Of a DNA stretch of 64,000 nt, positions 1 to 8,762 are shown piece by piece. A program made the translations under genes and the position numbers. Origin of the DNA: JAPOUP01 sp026708635 (GTDB lineage Bacteria > Pseudomonadota > Alphaproteobacteria > Rhodobacterales > Rhodobacteraceae); assembly GCA_965200115.1 (NCBI GenBank), contig OZ241336.1, positions 3,286,001 to 3,350,000 of the forward strand, read 5' to 3'. Each line of letters opens with the position of its first letter. The stretch's first letter is position 1. Below the pieces are notes generated by a model, which saw only the letters and a program-made list of their open reading frames with translations, did no database searches and was not told the origin of the DNA.

Positions 1-666
1 TTCTGGTTGCTGATCGTGCCGGCCGCGTCCACGGCGTTCGGTCTGGTGGGTGCGCAGCTCACGGACCGAATCGCGTGGGGCAACATCGCGAAATCACTGA
101 TCTTCATGCCGATGGCGATCAGTTTCGTCGGCGCGGGGGTGATCTGGAAACTCGTATACGAGACGCGACCGGTCGAGATCGAGCAGATCGGTGTCCTGAA
201 CGCGATATACCTCGCGCTTGGTGGCACGGAGCCACAGGTATGGCTGACAATTCCAATCCTGAACAGTTTCTTCCTCATGATGGTTCTGATCTGGATCCAG
301 ACGGGTTTCGCCATGGTGATACTGAGCGCCGCCCTACGTGGCATTCCCGAAGAGACGGTCGAGGCCGCGATTATCGACGGTGCGGGACCCTTCCAGATTT
401 TCTTCAAGATAAAGGTTCCGCAGATAATGACCACGATCGTGGTGGTCTGGACGACCATTACGCTCGTGGTGCTTAAGGTCTTCGACATCGTCTTCGCCAT
501 GACAAACGGACAGTGGGAGACGCAGGTTCTGGCGAATTATATGTTCGACAAACTGTTCCGCGCGAACGACTGGGGCGTCGGGAGCGCATCGGCCATGATC
601 ATCATGCTGCTTGTGACCCCTATACTGGTCTGGAACGTGCGTAACGCCCGCAGGGAGATGCGGTGA
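1..666 (+). CDS. aglF: Alpha-glucoside ABC transporter permease AglF-like (5' partial)
   Basis: Inner-membrane permease of a carbohydrate (CUT1, MalF type) ABC importer. The reading frame is open to base 1, so the N-terminus lies outside the window; about 221 residues are visible. Several hydrophobic segments are present. The cytoplasmic EAA loop that docks on the ATPase is visible as EETVEAAIIDGAGPFQIF near base 350. The stop overlaps the start of the next permease by 4 bp, as in an operon. The agl assignment rests on the following aglG, aglA and aglK homologues, which match the aglEFGAK order described in Sinorhizobium meliloti. The solute-binding protein AglE would be upstream of the window. 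A different glucoside or trehalose substrate cannot be excluded. Confidence 0.85.
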   Translation, partial: FWLLIVPAASTAFGLVGAQLTDRIAWGNIAKSLIFMPMAISFVGAGVIWKLVYETRPVEIEQIGVLNAIYLALGGTEPQVWLTIPILNSFFLMMVLIWIQTGFAMVILSAALRGIPEETVEAAIIDGAGPFQIFFKIKVPQIMTTIVVVWTTITLVVLKVFDIVFAMTNGQWETQVLANYMFDKLFRANDWGVGSASAMIIMLLVTPILVWNVRNARREMR

Positions 667-1988
667 TGGATGATGGCATTGCAGGCTCGAAGCCCGCGCT
701 AACCTGGGCTGTCCATATCTCCGTCGCGCTGCTGGTCGCGCTCTGGCTGTTTCCGACCGTGGGGCTCTTCGTGAGTTCGTTCAGAACCGCCGACCAGATC
801 GCGACAACCGGTTGGTGGAAGGCGCTGTCGCAGCAGGAACGCCAGAATCCCGCGATCCGGATTTCCGGGGAGGAGGGACCCGAGGCCAGCCTCTTCGTGA
901 TCGAGGGAAACCTTTTCGAGGGGGAGGCGGAGATCCGGGCCTGGGGCACCAGCTCCCGCCGTCCGGAGGAATTCGCGCCCGGCGAGACGGCTGAACTGAG
1001 TGACGGCCGCACGTTGACGGTCCAGGTCAACGGCGGCTACCGTTTCACCGCGCCTGAAAGCCAGGACGGGAAGCGGCTGCCACGCGTGTTCACCACCGCC
1101 AGCTCACCGCCCGAATTCACGTTGTCCAACTACGATGTCGTACTGGGAAAGGATGTGGTCAAGCGGCTTATCGCGTTTGTCGTCGCGGCGATGATCTTCG
1201 GTTACGTGATCCGCCTGCTCACGCGCCGCCAGGGCGAGAGGTTCGCGTCGGTCGCCTCGGTGACGGGGGGTGGGGCGCTGATGGTTCTGTTCATCCTCTT
1301 ATTTGGCCTGTCCGCGGGCACCGTGGAGGGGGCGCAGACTACTGATAGCATGGCGTCAGCTTTCTTTTCGACCCTGACCGTCACGATTCCGGCCACTGTC
1401 ATTCCGATCCTGATCGCCGCCTTCGCCGCCTATGCCCTGGCGTGGATGGACTTTCCCGGCCGTGCGCTGCTGATCGCCGCGGTCGTGGCCCTTTTGGTCG
1501 TTCCGCTCCAGCTCGCTCTTATCCCCCTGTTGAAACTGCATCTACAGATCGGAATCGGTAAGGGGTATCTCGGCGTCTGGCTCGCGCACACCGGTTTCGG
1601 ACTGCCGCTGGCGATCTACCTGCTTCGCAACTACATGGTCGGTCTGCCGCGCGACATCATCGAGAACGCGCGGGTTGATGGCGCCACCGACTTCCAGATC
1701 TTCGTCCGTATCATCCTGCCTCTCAGTTTCCCCGCGCTCGCCTCTTTCGCGATCTTCCAGTTCCTGTGGACATGGAACGACCTCCTGGTTGCCAGGGTGT
1801 TTCTCATTGGCGCCACCGGTGACACCAACGTGATGACGAACGCCATCGTCGAACTGCTGGGAACCCGGGGCGGTAACTGGGAAATTCTGGCGACCGCCGC
1901 CTTCGTTTCGATCGCGGTTCCGCTCGCCGTATTCTTCGCGATGCAGAAATATCTGGTTCGCGGCCTGCTCGCGGGTTCGGTGAAGTGA
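663..1988 (+). CDS. aglG: Alpha-glucoside ABC transporter permease AglG-like
   Basis: Second inner-membrane permease (MalG type, 441 aa) of the alpha-glucoside importer. After the first transmembrane segment there is a large extracytoplasmic insertion of roughly 120 residues (about residues 40-155). Such an insertion separates AglG proteins from ordinary MalG permeases, which are near 280 aa. The C-terminal half carries the remaining membrane segments and the EAA loop IENARVDGATDFQIFVRI (near base 1665). The gene starts 4 bp before the aglF stop, and its own stop overlaps the GTG of the glucosidase gene. All agl genes are therefore tightly coupled. Confidence 0.85.
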   Translation: MMDDGIAGSKPALTWAVHISVALLVALWLFPTVGLFVSSFRTADQIATTGWWKALSQQERQNPAIRISGEEGPEASLFVIEGNLFEGEAEIRAWGTSSRRPEEFAPGETAELSDGRTLTVQVNGGYRFTAPESQDGKRLPRVFTTASSPPEFTLSNYDVVLGKDVVKRLIAFVVAAMIFGYVIRLLTRRQGERFASVASVTGGGALMVLFILLFGLSAGTVEGAQTTDSMASAFFSTLTVTIPATVIPILIAAFAAYALAWMDFPGRALLIAAVVALLVVPLQLALIPLLKLHLQIGIGKGYLGVWLAHTGFGLPLAIYLLRNYMVGLPRDIIENARVDGATDFQIFVRIILPLSFPALASFAIFQFLWTWNDLLVARVFLIGATGDTNVMTNAIVELLGTRGGNWEILATAAFVSIAVPLAVFFAMQKYLVRGLLAGSVK

Positions 1989-3637
1989 GTCCGGTCGCGC
2001 AAGCGGTCCGGCCTCAGGTTTCCGGGGCCGTGGATCGGGACTGGTGGCGCGGCGCGGTGATCTATCAGATCTACCCGCGGAGTTTCCAGGATTCGAACGG
2101 TGACGGCGTCGGCGACCTGCCCGGCATCGTCGAGCGCCTGCCCTACGTGGCCTCTCTCGGCGTCAATGGAATATGGATCTCGCCGTTCTTCCGTTCGGCT
2201 ATGCTGGACTTCGGCTATGACATCATTGACCACCGGGACGTGGACCCCCTGTTCGGAAGCATGGAAGATTTCGACGCCTTGATCGCCCGCGCCCATGATC
2301 TCGGGCTCAAGGTCATGATTGATCTGGTTCTGAGTCACACGTCGGACCGCCACCCATGGTTCCAGGAGAGCCGACAGTCCCGCGACGGCGACTATGCGGA
2401 CTGGTATGTCTGGGCCGACGCGCGACCGGACGGCACGCCCCCGAACAACTGGCTTTCAGTATTCGGCGGTTCGGCGTGGGAATGGGACGGCGAGCGGATG
2501 CAGTATTACCTGCATAATTTCCTGCGTGAGCAGCCGGACCTGAACTTCCACAATCCGGCCGTCCAGGCGGAACTTCTGGACATCGCCCGCTTTTGGCTTG
2601 AGCGTGGTGTTGACGGCTTCAGGCTCGACACGGTCAATTTCTATTTCCACGATCCCGGGCTTCGGGACAATCCGGCACTGGCGCTGGACCTGCGCAACGA
2701 CTCCATCGCGCCTTCGGTCAATCCGTATAACTGGCAGGAGCATATCCATGACAGGAACCGGCCGGAAAACCTCGACTTCCTGCGCCAGTTTCGGTCGTTG
2801 CTGGAGGAGTTCCCCGGATCCACCACTCTCGGGGAGGTGGGTGACAGCAGGTGGGGGACCGAGATTCAGGCCGAATACACATCCGGCGGTGACAGGTTGC
2901 ATATGTGTTATTCCTTCGAGTTTCTCTCGGGGGACGCGCCGACGGGAACGCGTGTCGCCGGAACGCTGGAAAAATTCGAAGCGCTCGCGGCGGACGGCTG
3001 GGCCTGCTGGGCGTTTTCCAACCATGACGTGATGCGCCACGCGACGCGCTGGAAATTGCCGGAGCCGGCGCTCCGGCTCTACTCGGCGCTTCTGCTGTGC
3101 CTGCGTGGTTCGGCCTGCCTCTATCAGGGTGAGGAACTGGGGCTGACCGAGGCCCGGATTCCGTTTGAGGATCTGAGGGATCCTTACGGTATTCGGTTCT
3201 GGCCCGGATTCAACGGCCGAGACGGAAGCCGCACTCCGATGGTGTGGGCCGGCGATGGCCGGGCCGGCGGCTTCTCGGAGGCGAAGCCCTGGCTACCTAT
3301 CCCGGATGAGCATCTTGTCCGGGCGGTGGATAGCCAGGAGAACGACCGTGAAAGCATCCTGGGTTTCTACAGGGCGATGCTTTCGTACCGGTCGCGCAAT
3401 CCCGTTCTGGTACGGGGTGGGCTCAGGGTTCACGAGGCGAGGCAGGAGTATCTGTCGCTGGTCCGCGAACTGGACGGCCGGAGAATGTTCTGCGCCTTCA
3501 ACCTGAGTGGCGCTCCACAGGAGATTGCGCTTCCCGAAGGCCGTTGGACATTTGATGCCAACGCACCCTTTCCGGCTGGAGACGGGAGAGAGTTGGCACC
3601 GTGGCATGCCCTGTTCGGCATCGCCGAGGAAACGTGA
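1985..3637 (+). CDS. aglA: GH13 alpha-glucosidase AglA-like
   Basis: Intracellular exo-alpha-1,4/1,6-glucosidase of glycoside hydrolase family 13 (550 aa). It would hydrolyse the imported alpha-glucoside (sucrose, maltose or trehalose type). Motifs in order are the entry sequence WWRGAVIYQIYPRSFQDSNG, region I DLVLSHTSDRHPWF, region II GVDGFRLDTVNF with the catalytic nucleophile Asp, region III TTLGEVGD with the acid/base Glu, and region IV FSNHDVMR. No signal peptide is visible, consistent with a cytoplasmic enzyme. The start is GTG, with GTGA overlapping the aglG stop; the downstream aglK starts 13 bp after the stop. Length fits the oligo-1,6-glucosidase subfamily. Confidence 0.9.
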   Translation: MSPVAQAVRPQVSGAVDRDWWRGAVIYQIYPRSFQDSNGDGVGDLPGIVERLPYVASLGVNGIWISPFFRSAMLDFGYDIIDHRDVDPLFGSMEDFDALIARAHDLGLKVMIDLVLSHTSDRHPWFQESRQSRDGDYADWYVWADARPDGTPPNNWLSVFGGSAWEWDGERMQYYLHNFLREQPDLNFHNPAVQAELLDIARFWLERGVDGFRLDTVNFYFHDPGLRDNPALALDLRNDSIAPSVNPYNWQEHIHDRNRPENLDFLRQFRSLLEEFPGSTTLGEVGDSRWGTEIQAEYTSGGDRLHMCYSFEFLSGDAPTGTRVAGTLEKFEALAADGWACWAFSNHDVMRHATRWKLPEPALRLYSALLLCLRGSACLYQGEELGLTEARIPFEDLRDPYGIRFWPGFNGRDGSRTPMVWAGDGRAGGFSEAKPWLPIPDEHLVRAVDSQENDRESILGFYRAMLSYRSRNPVLVRGGLRVHEARQEYLSLVRELDGRRMFCAFNLSGAPQEIALPEGRWTFDANAPFPAGDGRELAPWHALFGIAEET

Positions 3638-3650
3638 GGGAGGAGTCCGT

Positions 3651-4742
3651 ATGGCGGATCTGAAGCTTTCGGAAGTCGGCAAGACCTACGGGGCCTCCGT
3701 AGAGGTGCTCAGACACATCAACCTTGATATATCGACAGGTGAGCTGATCGTTTTCGTCGGTCCTTCGGGTTGCGGTAAGTCGACGCTACTGCGAATGATC
3801 GCGGGCCTGGAAAAGATCACGTCGGGCACGCTTGAGATCGATGGCATTACCGTCAACGACGTTCCACCCGCCGAGCGCGGGATCGCCATGGTGTTCCAGT
3901 CTTACGCGCTTTACCCGCATATGACGGTCTACGACAATATGGCGTTCGCGCTGCGCATCGCCGGTAAGACCGCGCGGGAGATCGATGAGGCCATCCACCG
4001 GGCGGCGAAAATCCTTCAGCTTGAGCCTTTCCTCGACAGGTTGCCGAAAGCCCTTTCGGGGGGGCAGCGCCAGCGGGTCGCCATCGGCCGGTCAATCGTG
4101 CGCGACCCGAAAGTCTATCTGTTTGATGAGCCGCTGTCGAATCTGGATGCCGCTCTTAGGGTCGCGACCCGCATCGAGATCGCGCAGCTTAAGGAGTCCA
4201 TGCCAAACTCGACAATGATCTACGTTACGCATGACCAGGTTGAGGCGATGACACTAGCGTCCCGTATCGTGGTATTGGCCGATAAGGGCATTGCCCAGGT
4301 CGGGACGCCGCTGGAACTTTACGAGCGCCCCAGAAGCGAGTTCGTCGGTCAGTTCATTGGCTCGCCCGCGATGAACCTGTTCCCCGGTGAGATCGTCGGG
4401 ACCGGTGAGCGGACGGAAATCAGGCTTGCGGGGCGGGGCATCGCGGTGTCGGACGTTCCGTCGAACGGGTCCGATATGGGTCTCAAGGTCAATGTCGGCG
4501 TCCGTCCGGAGGACCTGGCGGCAACCGACGGTGATTACCTGTATGAGGGTCAGGTCAACATACTCGAGGCGCTCGGTGAGGTTACATTGCTTTATTTCGT
4601 GCCCGAGGAGGGCCGCGATCCCGTAATCGCGAAACTTCCGGGAATCCATGATGGACTGCGCGGAAAATCGGTACGCCTTTCGGCGGATCCGGCCAAAGTA
4701 CACGTATTCCATGACTCGCGCTCCCTATTGTACCGCCAGTGA
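3651..4742 (+). CDS. aglK: Alpha-glucoside ABC transporter ATP-binding protein AglK-like
   Basis: Cytoplasmic ATPase (363 aa) that powers the aglFG permeases, MalK/UgpC type. Visible motifs are Walker A GPSGCGKST, Q-loop VFQSYALYPH, signature LSGGQRQRVAIGRS, Walker B VYLFDEPLSNLD and the switch His in YVTHDQ. A C-terminal regulatory OB-like domain of about 120 residues follows. The start at 3651 was chosen because GAGGGAGGAG lies 7-15 bases upstream and the protein then begins MADLKLSEVGKTYG; the open frame extends further upstream into the end of aglA but that part is a shadow. It is the last gene of the operon seen here. Confidence 0.9.
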   Translation: MADLKLSEVGKTYGASVEVLRHINLDISTGELIVFVGPSGCGKSTLLRMIAGLEKITSGTLEIDGITVNDVPPAERGIAMVFQSYALYPHMTVYDNMAFALRIAGKTAREIDEAIHRAAKILQLEPFLDRLPKALSGGQRQRVAIGRSIVRDPKVYLFDEPLSNLDAALRVATRIEIAQLKESMPNSTMIYVTHDQVEAMTLASRIVVLADKGIAQVGTPLELYERPRSEFVGQFIGSPAMNLFPGEIVGTGERTEIRLAGRGIAVSDVPSNGSDMGLKVNVGVRPEDLAATDGDYLYEGQVNILEALGEVTLLYFVPEEGRDPVIAKLPGIHDGLRGKSVRLSADPAKVHVFHDSRSLLYRQ

Positions 4743-5170
4743 CGGAGCGCGGCCGTGAAATGTTCCCAACGAAGGTGAGTCCGGGATAAAGTCCTGTCCT
4801 GGCTTCCCGCGCCCGTGCCGTCCCGGCCAGTATGGCGAGGTCGGCTATCGTCGACATCGCCGCGGCGCTATCCGGCAAAACGCGAGCCGGCCGGTTCCCC
4901 GGGAAGCTCGCCGCCCATTCCCCTCGGAACGATCCCGCTATCGCGCTCCGTAAAATCGGGGGATGAACGAACGGCCGCTTTCCGCCATCGAAAGGACGCT
5001 TGATATGGACCCGCGCCCCGCGCGGTTTTCGGCCTCAACCGGGGTGGGGAGCCTCCCGGTGAGTTGCCGGATCGCGCACCGATATAGGGACGTCGGTTGA
5101 TGGCGCCGCCTCGCGAAGGGACGACCCGTACGCGGCGCGTCAGACGGCCCGGGCTATTGTATGATACCCC
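4743..5170. other. Intergenic stretch between aglK and hpt
   Basis: About 430 bases without a convincing gene on either strand. The open frames here are short, arginine-rich and match no family I know. The two flanking genes converge on this stretch, so it should hold their transcription ends, but I see no clear stem followed by a T run. Confidence 0.5.
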
Positions 5171-5761
5171 TTATTGAGGGTGGGTGCGTGGTTCCGCAGC
5201 CTTCGGTCGGTCAAAGGCTCCGGGTTCGAGAAACCGTACCTTTCCGATATGGGGGTGGTTCCGGTTGCGCTCGGCGTAGTCGATTCCATAGCCGACCACA
5301 AATTCGTCGGGAATCTCGAAACCGGTCCAGGTCGCCCTGACGTCGATCTCGCGGCGTGAGGGCTTGTCAAGAAGGGCGATGGTCTCCAGCCGCTCCGGGC
5401 CCCGCGATTTCAGAAGCCCGGTCACGTGCGCGAGAGTGTAGCCGGTGTCGACGATGTCCTCCACAAGCAGCACGTCCCGCCCGCCGATTTCGCCGCGGAG
5501 GTCCTTGAGGATACGGACTTCCCGACTGGATTCGGTCGAGTTGCCATAGGATGACGCCTCGATGAAATCGACCTCCACCGGCATCTCAAGTTCGCGCACC
5601 AGATCGGCGATGAACACGAAGCTGCCGCGCAGGAGTCCGACCACCACCAGCTTGTCGGTATGACTGAACGCATCCGTGATTTCCCGGGCCAGTTCCTCGA
5701 CCCTGGCCGCTATGGTTTTGGCCGATATCATCCGGTCGATGACGTAGGGTCTGTCTCCCAT
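5171..5761 (-). CDS. hpt: Hypoxanthine(-guanine) phosphoribosyltransferase
   Basis: Purine-salvage enzyme (196 aa) that converts hypoxanthine or guanine plus PRPP to IMP or GMP in the cytoplasm. The type I PRPP-binding motif is seen as VLLVEDIVDTGYTL, and the N-terminal region has VVGLLRGSFVFIADLVREL, the Hpt flap/PPi-loop pattern. The start at 5761 (MGDRPYVIDRMIS) is preferred over an upstream in-frame Met because AAGGGGGA lies about 7 bases before it; the longer form would add 28 residues not usual for the family. It is divergent from the RatA-like gene, with about 70 bp between the two starts. Confidence 0.9.
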   Translation of the reverse strand: MGDRPYVIDRMISAKTIAARVEELAREITDAFSHTDKLVVVGLLRGSFVFIADLVRELEMPVEVDFIEASSYGNSTESSREVRILKDLRGEIGGRDVLLVEDIVDTGYTLAHVTGLLKSRGPERLETIALLDKPSRREIDVRATWTGFEIPDEFVVGYGIDYAERNRNHPHIGKVRFLEPGAFDRPKAAEPRTHPQ

Positions 5762-5833
5762 GCCGCATCCCCCTTGCAATCCGGGGGTAACAATATGAAA
5801 TGCGTGGCGCGAGTTAAACCGGTGAAATCGGGT

Positions 5834-6283
5834 ATGCCCAACCATTCCGAAACCAGAATTCTGCCATACACGGCGCGGCAGATGTATGAACTGGTCGCGG
5901 ATGTCTCCGAGTATCCATCATTCCTGCCCTGGTGTGCCGCAGCCCGAATTCTCAGGGTGACCCGCGGCGATGACTGCGACGTGATGGACGCGGAATTGGT
6001 GATTTCATTCAAGGTGTTCCGCGAGAAATTCCGCAGCAGGGTAACGCTTTGGCCGGAAACGCGCGGGATTCACACTGAGTATATCGACGGCCCGTTCAGG
6101 CACATGCGCTCCAGCTGGGCTTTCCGTGATCTGGAAAATGGATGCGAGGTGGCGTTCTCCGTTGATTTCGAATTCCGGAACGCGATCCTTAGATCAGTGA
6201 TCGGCGTGGTCTTCGAGGAAGCGATGCAGCGCGTGGTGCGGGCGTTTGAGCGGAAAGCGGAGCAATTGTACTGCCGCGGTTGA
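5834..6283 (+). CDS. ratA: RatA / COQ10-like START-domain protein
   Basis: Small SRPBCC (START-like) protein, 149 aa, of the ubiquinone-binding COQ10/RatA family. In mitochondria and proteobacteria the family binds coenzyme Q or related lipids; E. coli RatA was reported to affect ribosome subunit joining. The typical opening is visible: YTARQMYELVADVSEYPSFL followed by PWC. The closing helix VVFEEAMQRVVRAFERKAEQLY is also typical. The ATG at 5834 gives the normal family length; an upstream open extension is antisense to hpt and looks spurious. A large stem-loop follows the gene at 6293. Confidence 0.85.
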   Translation: MPNHSETRILPYTARQMYELVADVSEYPSFLPWCAAARILRVTRGDDCDVMDAELVISFKVFREKFRSRVTLWPETRGIHTEYIDGPFRHMRSSWAFRDLENGCEVAFSVDFEFRNAILRSVIGVVFEEAMQRVVRAFERKAEQLYCRG

Positions 6284-6292
6284 CTGCCGCGG

Positions 6293-6338
6293 TGACCGCG
6301 ACGACGCAGCCGGGATCGGATGATCCCCGTCGCGGTCA
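6293..6338 (+). terminator. Two-tier stem-loop after the ratA-like gene
   Basis: TGACCGCGACG (6293-6303) is perfectly complementary to CGTCGCGGTCA (6328-6338). Between them GGGATC (6312-6317) pairs with GATCCC (6322-6327). It begins 10 bases after the ratA stop. No T run follows, so it is either a non-classical terminator or an mRNA-stabilising 3' hairpin. Confidence 0.5.
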
Positions 6339-7196
6339 GTGTCATCATCGATTATGACTTCAGGTCATGGGAATGTCCGGCGAAATGGCCGAGATCCAGT
6401 CCTTGAACTTCCGTTTCGGAGTAAGTGGTTAAAGGGTGCCGTTCCGGATTTGTATTGATCTTTTTTTTGGGGGGGGTGGGAGAGGCTTTTCCGATCTTTC
6501 AACCGGATCGGAGTTTCCTTCGTGAGACAGGATGCACCAACGGCGACCGTCGGGTGCCGGTGCCAACCCGTATTTCGCGGCGAGGCGGAGCGTCAGGCGC
6601 TGATGGCGGAGTATGAGCGCTGGGACAGCACGCGGACAATGCGGAACACGGAAACCAAGGATGACTGGCGCGGATACCAGGATGGAGACCGCCGACGCGA
6701 GGCTACGGGCGAAATGCACAGCCAGGTGATCGAAGTGGCGGGTGGCGGCGATGGCGCCATCAACCGGATGGCGCATCCGGCTGGCTCCAGGACCGGGCAG
6801 GTGACCGTATGTTCCCAGAGGAGGGTGACCGCGGCCACGACGATACCTGTACAGGCCAGCATCAGACCAATGATCCCGCGTGGGATCTCAGCCGCCGCCC
6901 AGCGTTGCCAGTGTGGTGCGCATGTCGATGATCGCCCAAAACATCCCGATGGGCAACGCGACGGTCGCACCCCCGATCGCCTCCATCCAACGGAGCTCGA
7001 TCCGCGGCATGCGACGCCTGCCCGGGTGGTCGCGGAAGGCCCTGAGCCCCGAAAGCGCCGCAACGGGGCCAGCGACAGGACGGGTGCCCGAATCACGCGC
7101 TTCTTGGTGAGGAAAAACTGACGCCCCGCGAAAAAACCGTTGCGGCCCAGTCTGTTACGGACTGCGCAAACGCCCCGGCCCCGGTGCAGGAATTCC
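6339..7196 (-). pseudogene. Non-coding or decayed stretch with remnants of a small membrane protein
   Basis: No intact gene is recognisable across about 850 bases. On the minus strand, roughly 7110 to 6600, two hydrophobic segments can be read in different frames: EAIGGATVALPIGMFWAII, then after a stop and frame change GIIGLMLACTGIVVAAVTLLW. This looks like a small membrane protein broken by a frameshift, but I cannot name a family. A T8-G8 run lies at 6461-6476. Open frames on the plus strand (6522-7121) are Arg-rich and unconvincing. Confidence 0.25.
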
Positions 7197-7224
7197 TTGA
7201 CATTTGGTCCCTCTTGTGTAACGT
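7197..7224 (+). promoter_or_regulatory. Candidate sigma-70-type promoter of the first Calx-beta-like gene
   Basis: TTGACA (7197-7202) and TAACGT (7219-7224) are separated by 16 bases, about 40 bases before the ATG. The second paralogue has the same arrangement at 10472. The motif GCGCAAACGCC also precedes both. Conservation between the otherwise diverged copies supports a real promoter. Confidence 0.55.
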
Positions 7225-7264
7225 TCAAGTTATCGTTGGGCCCAAACAGGAAGGAACACAAGAC

Positions 7265-7808
7265 ATGAAACAGTTTAACCCCCCCCCCCCCTAGGAAAGG
7301 GCTGACGGCGCTCGCCGCCGTCCTGGCCGCTGTCCTGGCGACCGTCCCGCTGCCCGGCCCGGCCGGTGCCAGTTCGGTCACCGCTAACAACCCGGCGGCA
7401 TATGAGGGCAGGGATCTCACCTTCACCTTCCGGATCGCCGGGCCGCTGTGGTTTCATACCTGCTACGACTACCGCACCGACGGCGCCGGCGACGGCACCA
7501 ACGCCGGCCACGGCGACGGTGACGCGAACGGCGCCGGCTGGCGCCGGGACTACATACCCACACAGGGCACGCTGTGCTGGGAGCGTGGTCAGGGCGGGCA
7601 GCGCAAGGTCACGGTCGAGACGCTCAACGACGTGCGCTGCGAACATGACGAAACGGTCAGGGTCATCCTGAGCAATTTCCGCTACTACACCCGGATCGGG
7701 TGGGAAAAGAACTGTGGCTCCGGCCATATCTATCCCTGCCAGGTGACCGCCACCGGCACCATCCGGCAGGGTGCCCACGACTGCCAGGCCCAGCAGTTCG
7801 GGGAGTAG
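7265..7808 (+). pseudogene. Secreted Calx-beta-like protein, out of frame at a 13-C tract (possible phase-variable gene)
   Basis: The ATG at 7265, preceded by AAGGAA, opens MKQFNPPPP and then meets TAG at 7292 because of a run of 13 C (7279-7291). With 12 or 15 C the frame would continue through RKGLTALAAVLAAVLATVP, a typical signal peptide, to the stop at 7806-7808. The mature part resembles a Calx-beta module: AAYEGRDLTFTFRI, a Gly/Asp-rich GAGDGTNAGHGDGDANG stretch, GTLCWERG, EHDETVRVIL and the C-terminus DCQAQQFGE. It is paralogous to the intact gene at 10540. No alternative start codon was found after the tract, so expression appears to depend on tract length. Function is unknown; a secreted or surface-exposed, possibly Ca-binding role is inference. 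Confidence 0.6.
7279..7291 (+). repeat. Homopolymeric tract of 13 C inside the coding start
   Basis: The tract lies 14 bases after the ATG of the secreted Calx-beta-like gene. Frame arithmetic shows the present length is OFF (TAG at 7292-7294), while 12 or 15 C would be ON. Tracts of this length commonly change by slipped-strand mispairing, but sequencing error in homopolymers is also possible. Confidence 0.7.
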
Positions 7809-7913
7809 GGCCGGCCCGCGTTTCCGCCATCGCGTCGCGCTGACCCGAGCGATGCGGACCGCCCTTGACCGGGACGGGCCGGGGCGCTGGGACCCGCGAA
7901 CGCTGAATGTCAC

Positions 7914-7938
7914 GGGGCGGCCTTCGGGCCGCCCCTTT
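7914..7938 (+). terminator. Rho-independent terminator (copy 1)
   Basis: GGGGCGGCC (7914-7922), loop TTCG, GGCCGCCCC (7927-7935), then TTT. A perfect 9-bp stem with a stable UUCG-type tetraloop lies between the convergent secreted-protein gene and cinA. Confidence 0.8.
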
Positions 7939-8023
7939 CCGCGACCGGTCCGGATTTCGCGGGGAAACACCGCGGCGCGTCGTGCCCGCGCGGATCGTTC
8001 TTCAGGGAAAGGATGTCCCGGTT

Positions 8024-8494
8024 TCAGGACTGCGCATCTATCAGCAGCTCCAGCGCACGCTCAACAGCCAATTGCCTTACGGCGTCCCGTCCCAAGGCTC
8101 CGAACTCCATGGTTAGGGTCTTGACTGACCGGGACGCCCAGGCAATCCCGAAGCAGACCCGTCCCTCAGGCTTGCGGTCGCTGCCGCCGGGGCCCGCGAC
8201 TCCGGTTATGGAAACGGCGACGGTCGCCCGCGACCGCTCGATCGCGCCCTCGGCCATCTCGTGCGCCACTTCCTCGCTGACCGCTCCGTAGGTCGCGAGC
8301 GTCTTCGCTCTCACGCCAAGCATCTCGCGTTTCGCGTCATTGGAATAGACGACGAACCCTCGATCAAGAATGTCCGATGATCCCGGAACCGCGGTGATCG
8401 CTCCGGCGAGCAGTCCGCCCGTGCAGCTTTCCGCCGTCGCGAGGCGGGTGTCGGCCGCTCTGGCCCGGACGAGAAGCGTTTCCGCTCTTGTCAT
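8024..8494 (-). CDS. cinA: CinA C-terminal domain protein, nicotinamide-nucleotide amidase (copy 1)
   Basis: Stand-alone CinA C-terminal domain (156 aa), the PncC-type enzyme that deamidates nicotinamide mononucleotide in NAD recycling. Motifs are ATAESCTGGLLAGAIT and GVAGPGGSDRKPEGRVCFG. The start at 8494 is preferred because its ATG overlaps the pgpA stop (ATGA), giving translational coupling; an upstream in-frame start would run into pgpA. The protein is identical to the copy at 11298. Here the upstream pgpA is broken, so this copy may have lost its native promoter. Confidence 0.85.
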   Translation of the reverse strand: MTRAETLLVRARAADTRLATAESCTGGLLAGAITAVPGSSDILDRGFVVYSNDAKREMLGVRAKTLATYGAVSEEVAHEMAEGAIERSRATVAVSITGVAGPGGSDRKPEGRVCFGIAWASRSVKTLTMEFGALGRDAVRQLAVERALELLIDAQS

Positions 8495-8762
8495 ATTGCC
8501 GGACCTCCGTGCCAAAACCATGCGAGCGCGGTGACGCAGGCCGCCGCAAGCAGGCCGGCGATAAGGTCGTCCAGCATCACTCCCAGCGCGTCACCGCGCC
8601 GGTCGGCCCGGCTCACCGGCCACGGTTTCCAGACATCGAATATCCGGAACAGCACGAACCCGGTGACCCAGCCCGGCCATGGAAACACCCATGGCTCCTC
8701 ATCGCCGAGCCAGAGGCCCGCCGAAAGGGGAAGCAGGGCGACGAACATACCCGCGACCTCGT
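8491..8762 (-). pseudogene. pgpA: Truncated pgpA (3' part, copy 1)
   Basis: C-terminal part of phosphatidylglycerophosphatase A, identical in sequence to the end of the intact gene at 11765-12259. The frame breaks at 8762/8763, where the duplicated sequence gives way to transposase-bearing DNA. The first 70-75 residues are missing, including the GTWGS motif. The retained part has MFVALLPLSAGLW, RIFDVWKPWPV and GVMLDDLIAG. It is unlikely to be functional. Confidence 0.85.

Larger units (their letters stand above)
7781..8762 (+). repeat. 982-bp direct repeat, copy 1
   Basis: This is the same sequence as 11055-12036, offset 3274 bases; I noticed no differences. It starts inside the last codons of the Calx-beta-like gene, holds a terminator and cinA, and ends inside pgpA, where copy 1 breaks off into the transposase-bearing segment at 8763. 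Confidence 0.85.

Noticed and set aside
6522..7121. 199-codon plus-strand frame before the poly-C gene
   Set aside because: No family signal, no ribosome-binding site, and overlapping minus-strand frames look at least as coding-like.
7275..7970. Minus-strand frames overlapping both Calx-beta-like genes with identical N-termini (also 10132-11244)
   Set aside because: The identity only reflects the duplicated DNA; both are antisense shadows with Gly/Arg-rich low-complexity sequence.
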